From: Marinoscillum sp. MHG1-6
Lineage (GTDB): Bacteria > Bacteroidota > Bacteroidia > Cytophagales > Cyclobacteriaceae
Assembly (NCBI RefSeq): GCF_024714475.1
Contig: NZ_JAMZMI010000010.1
Span: 1-64,000, forward strand
Reading direction: 5' to 3'
Length of the DNA: 64,000 nt
Part shown: piece by piece, positions 63,253 through 64,000 of the stretch
Position numbering within the stretch: position 1 is the first letter of the stretch
Layout of the letters: every line of letters begins with the position of its first letter
Made by a program: the position numbers and the translations under genes
The notes under the pieces: generated by a model
The model's input: the letters and a program-made list of their open reading frames with translations, nothing else
Databases searched by the model: none
Told to the model about the DNA's origin: nothing

Positions 63253-64000
63253 ATGTATGCTGTTAGCCCACTTGTTGAACCCGAATGGCTTGAGGAGCAT
63301 TTAAGTGACGATAATTTACGAATTGTTGACGCTACTGTTCAGGTAAAGCTTTGGCCGTTTCCTCGTGTCGTAAGTGGAAGACATAATTTCAAAAGGAGGC
63401 ATATTCCTGGGGCAGTATTTGCTGATCTCTTAAAAATCTCTGATCCAAATGCACCCAAACGTACTTTCACTTTTCCAAAAGCAGAACGATTTGCTAATTT
63501 CATGTCTGAAATTGGGATCGGGGAGGGAGTCCGGGTTATTATTTATGATGAAAGAGAAAATATGTGGGCCGCACGTCTCTGGTGGATGCTCAGAGCTTTC
63601 GGATTTGACAGTGCCTCTATCCTCAATGGTGGATGGGCTTCCTGGAGTTTGGAAGGTCGTCCTGTATCTTCTAAATCAGATACTTATCCGGGTATTGCAT
63701 TTGTTCCTCGTCCAAGACCGGAATTAATTGTCGACAAAAAGGAAGTTCTAAATGCTATAGATCAAAATGATACCTGCATTGTGAGTGCCCTGGGTCGGCG
63801 GCAGCATCGTGGCGAACGTAATGAGTACGGCCGAAGAGGACACATACCGGGCGCTATGAATGTGACTGCCTGGGAAATTCTGGATCGAACGACCAAACGT
63901 TATCGTCCCGTGGAAGAGTTAGAAGAATTATTTAGGCCCATGTTAGACAAGAAACGTATCATAACTTATTGTGGAGGAGGAATAGCAGCCTCAAGTGACG
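63253..64000 (+). CDS. sseA: Two-domain rhodanese sulfurtransferase (SseA type), cut by window end
   Basis: The first 249 codons are seen from the ATG at 63253; the stop is beyond the window. The first (inactive) rhodanese domain holds RHIPGAVFADL and VIIYDE followed by LNGGWASW. The second holds RGHIPGAMNVTAWEIL and the active-site Cys240 in ITYCGGGIAAS. It transfers sulfane sulfur (thiosulfate or mercaptopyruvate to cyanide or thiols). There are 233 bases before it with nothing notable. Confidence 0.85.
   Translation, partial: MYAVSPLVEPEWLEEHLSDDNLRIVDATVQVKLWPFPRVVSGRHNFKRRHIPGAVFADLLKISDPNAPKRTFTFPKAERFANFMSEIGIGEGVRVIIYDERENMWAARLWWMLRAFGFDSASILNGGWASWSLEGRPVSSKSDTYPGIAFVPRPRPELIVDKKEVLNAIDQNDTCIVSALGRRQHRGERNEYGRRGHIPGAMNVTAWEILDRTTKRYRPVEELEELFRPMLDKKRIITYCGGGIAASSD

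Overview
The window is chromosomal DNA of a Bacteroidota bacterium, most likely a marine-type member of the Cytophagales. The evidence is the gene content: a gldA-gldF-gldG gliding/ABC cassette, BatA- and BatE-like proteins, DUF4199, an eukaryotic-type (GSII) glutamine synthetase, a CarboxypepD_reg/TonB-dependent receptor, and a TopA carrying C-terminal GRFGPY repeats. The assignment rests on gene families only; no 16S is present. No phage, insertion sequence with a transposase, or CRISPR array was found.

Layout. 1-470: the 3' end of an rRNA operon (5S rRNA, terminator) followed by an odd degenerate 5S fragment. 0.5-6.2 kb: a plus-strand operon of BatA-like protein, a dihydroorotase homologue lacking its metal ligands, DUF4199 and two family-2 glycosyltransferases. 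6.2-16.6 kb: housekeeping and hypothetical genes (methyltransferase, thioesterase, membrane J-protein, CrcB, ACP phosphodiesterase, TerB-like plus SMUBP2-type helicase, HDAC-family deacetylase, MscS, RlmD). 17.2-20.8 kb: a nitrogen block of ammonium transporter, beta-barrel protein and GSII glutamine synthetase. 21.7 kb: tRNA-Lys followed by tandem hairpins that may enclose a small RNA. 22-25 kb: an NCS1-like permease with a GH28 lipoprotein. 25-30 kb: SDR, GldA, GldF, GldG and a DUF4340 protein. 30-39.5 kb: dnaN, topA, sixA-like, glycerate kinase, TlpA-like, tex, a small lipoprotein and rsmE.

39.5-56.1 kb looks like a block for uptake and use of an acyl or carboxylate substrate. A TonB-dependent receptor lies beside a tightly coupled six-gene minus-strand operon (FabG/PhaB-like SDR, a KASIII-like enzyme that has lost its His and Asn, Na+/solute symporter, acyl-CoA ligase, exported alpha/beta hydrolase, and a large protein of unknown family). 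Across a long non-coding gap stands a plus-strand glyoxylate-shunt operon (malate synthase, long-form isocitrate lyase, RraA-like aldolase), then a convergent acetyl-CoA acetyltransferase. An inferred working model is: cleave an ester outside the cytoplasm, import the acid with sodium, activate it to a CoA thioester, process it to acetyl-CoA, and assimilate that through the glyoxylate shunt. This six-gene operon is the best candidate here for an undescribed system.

56-64 kb: a class-IV aminotransferase with a sulfotransferase-like partner, a GH2 beta-glucuronidase embedded in a repeat-rich non-coding region, and then small genes (DUF2200, DUF1801, AlkB-like, DinB-like). A two-domain sulfurtransferase is cut by the window end.
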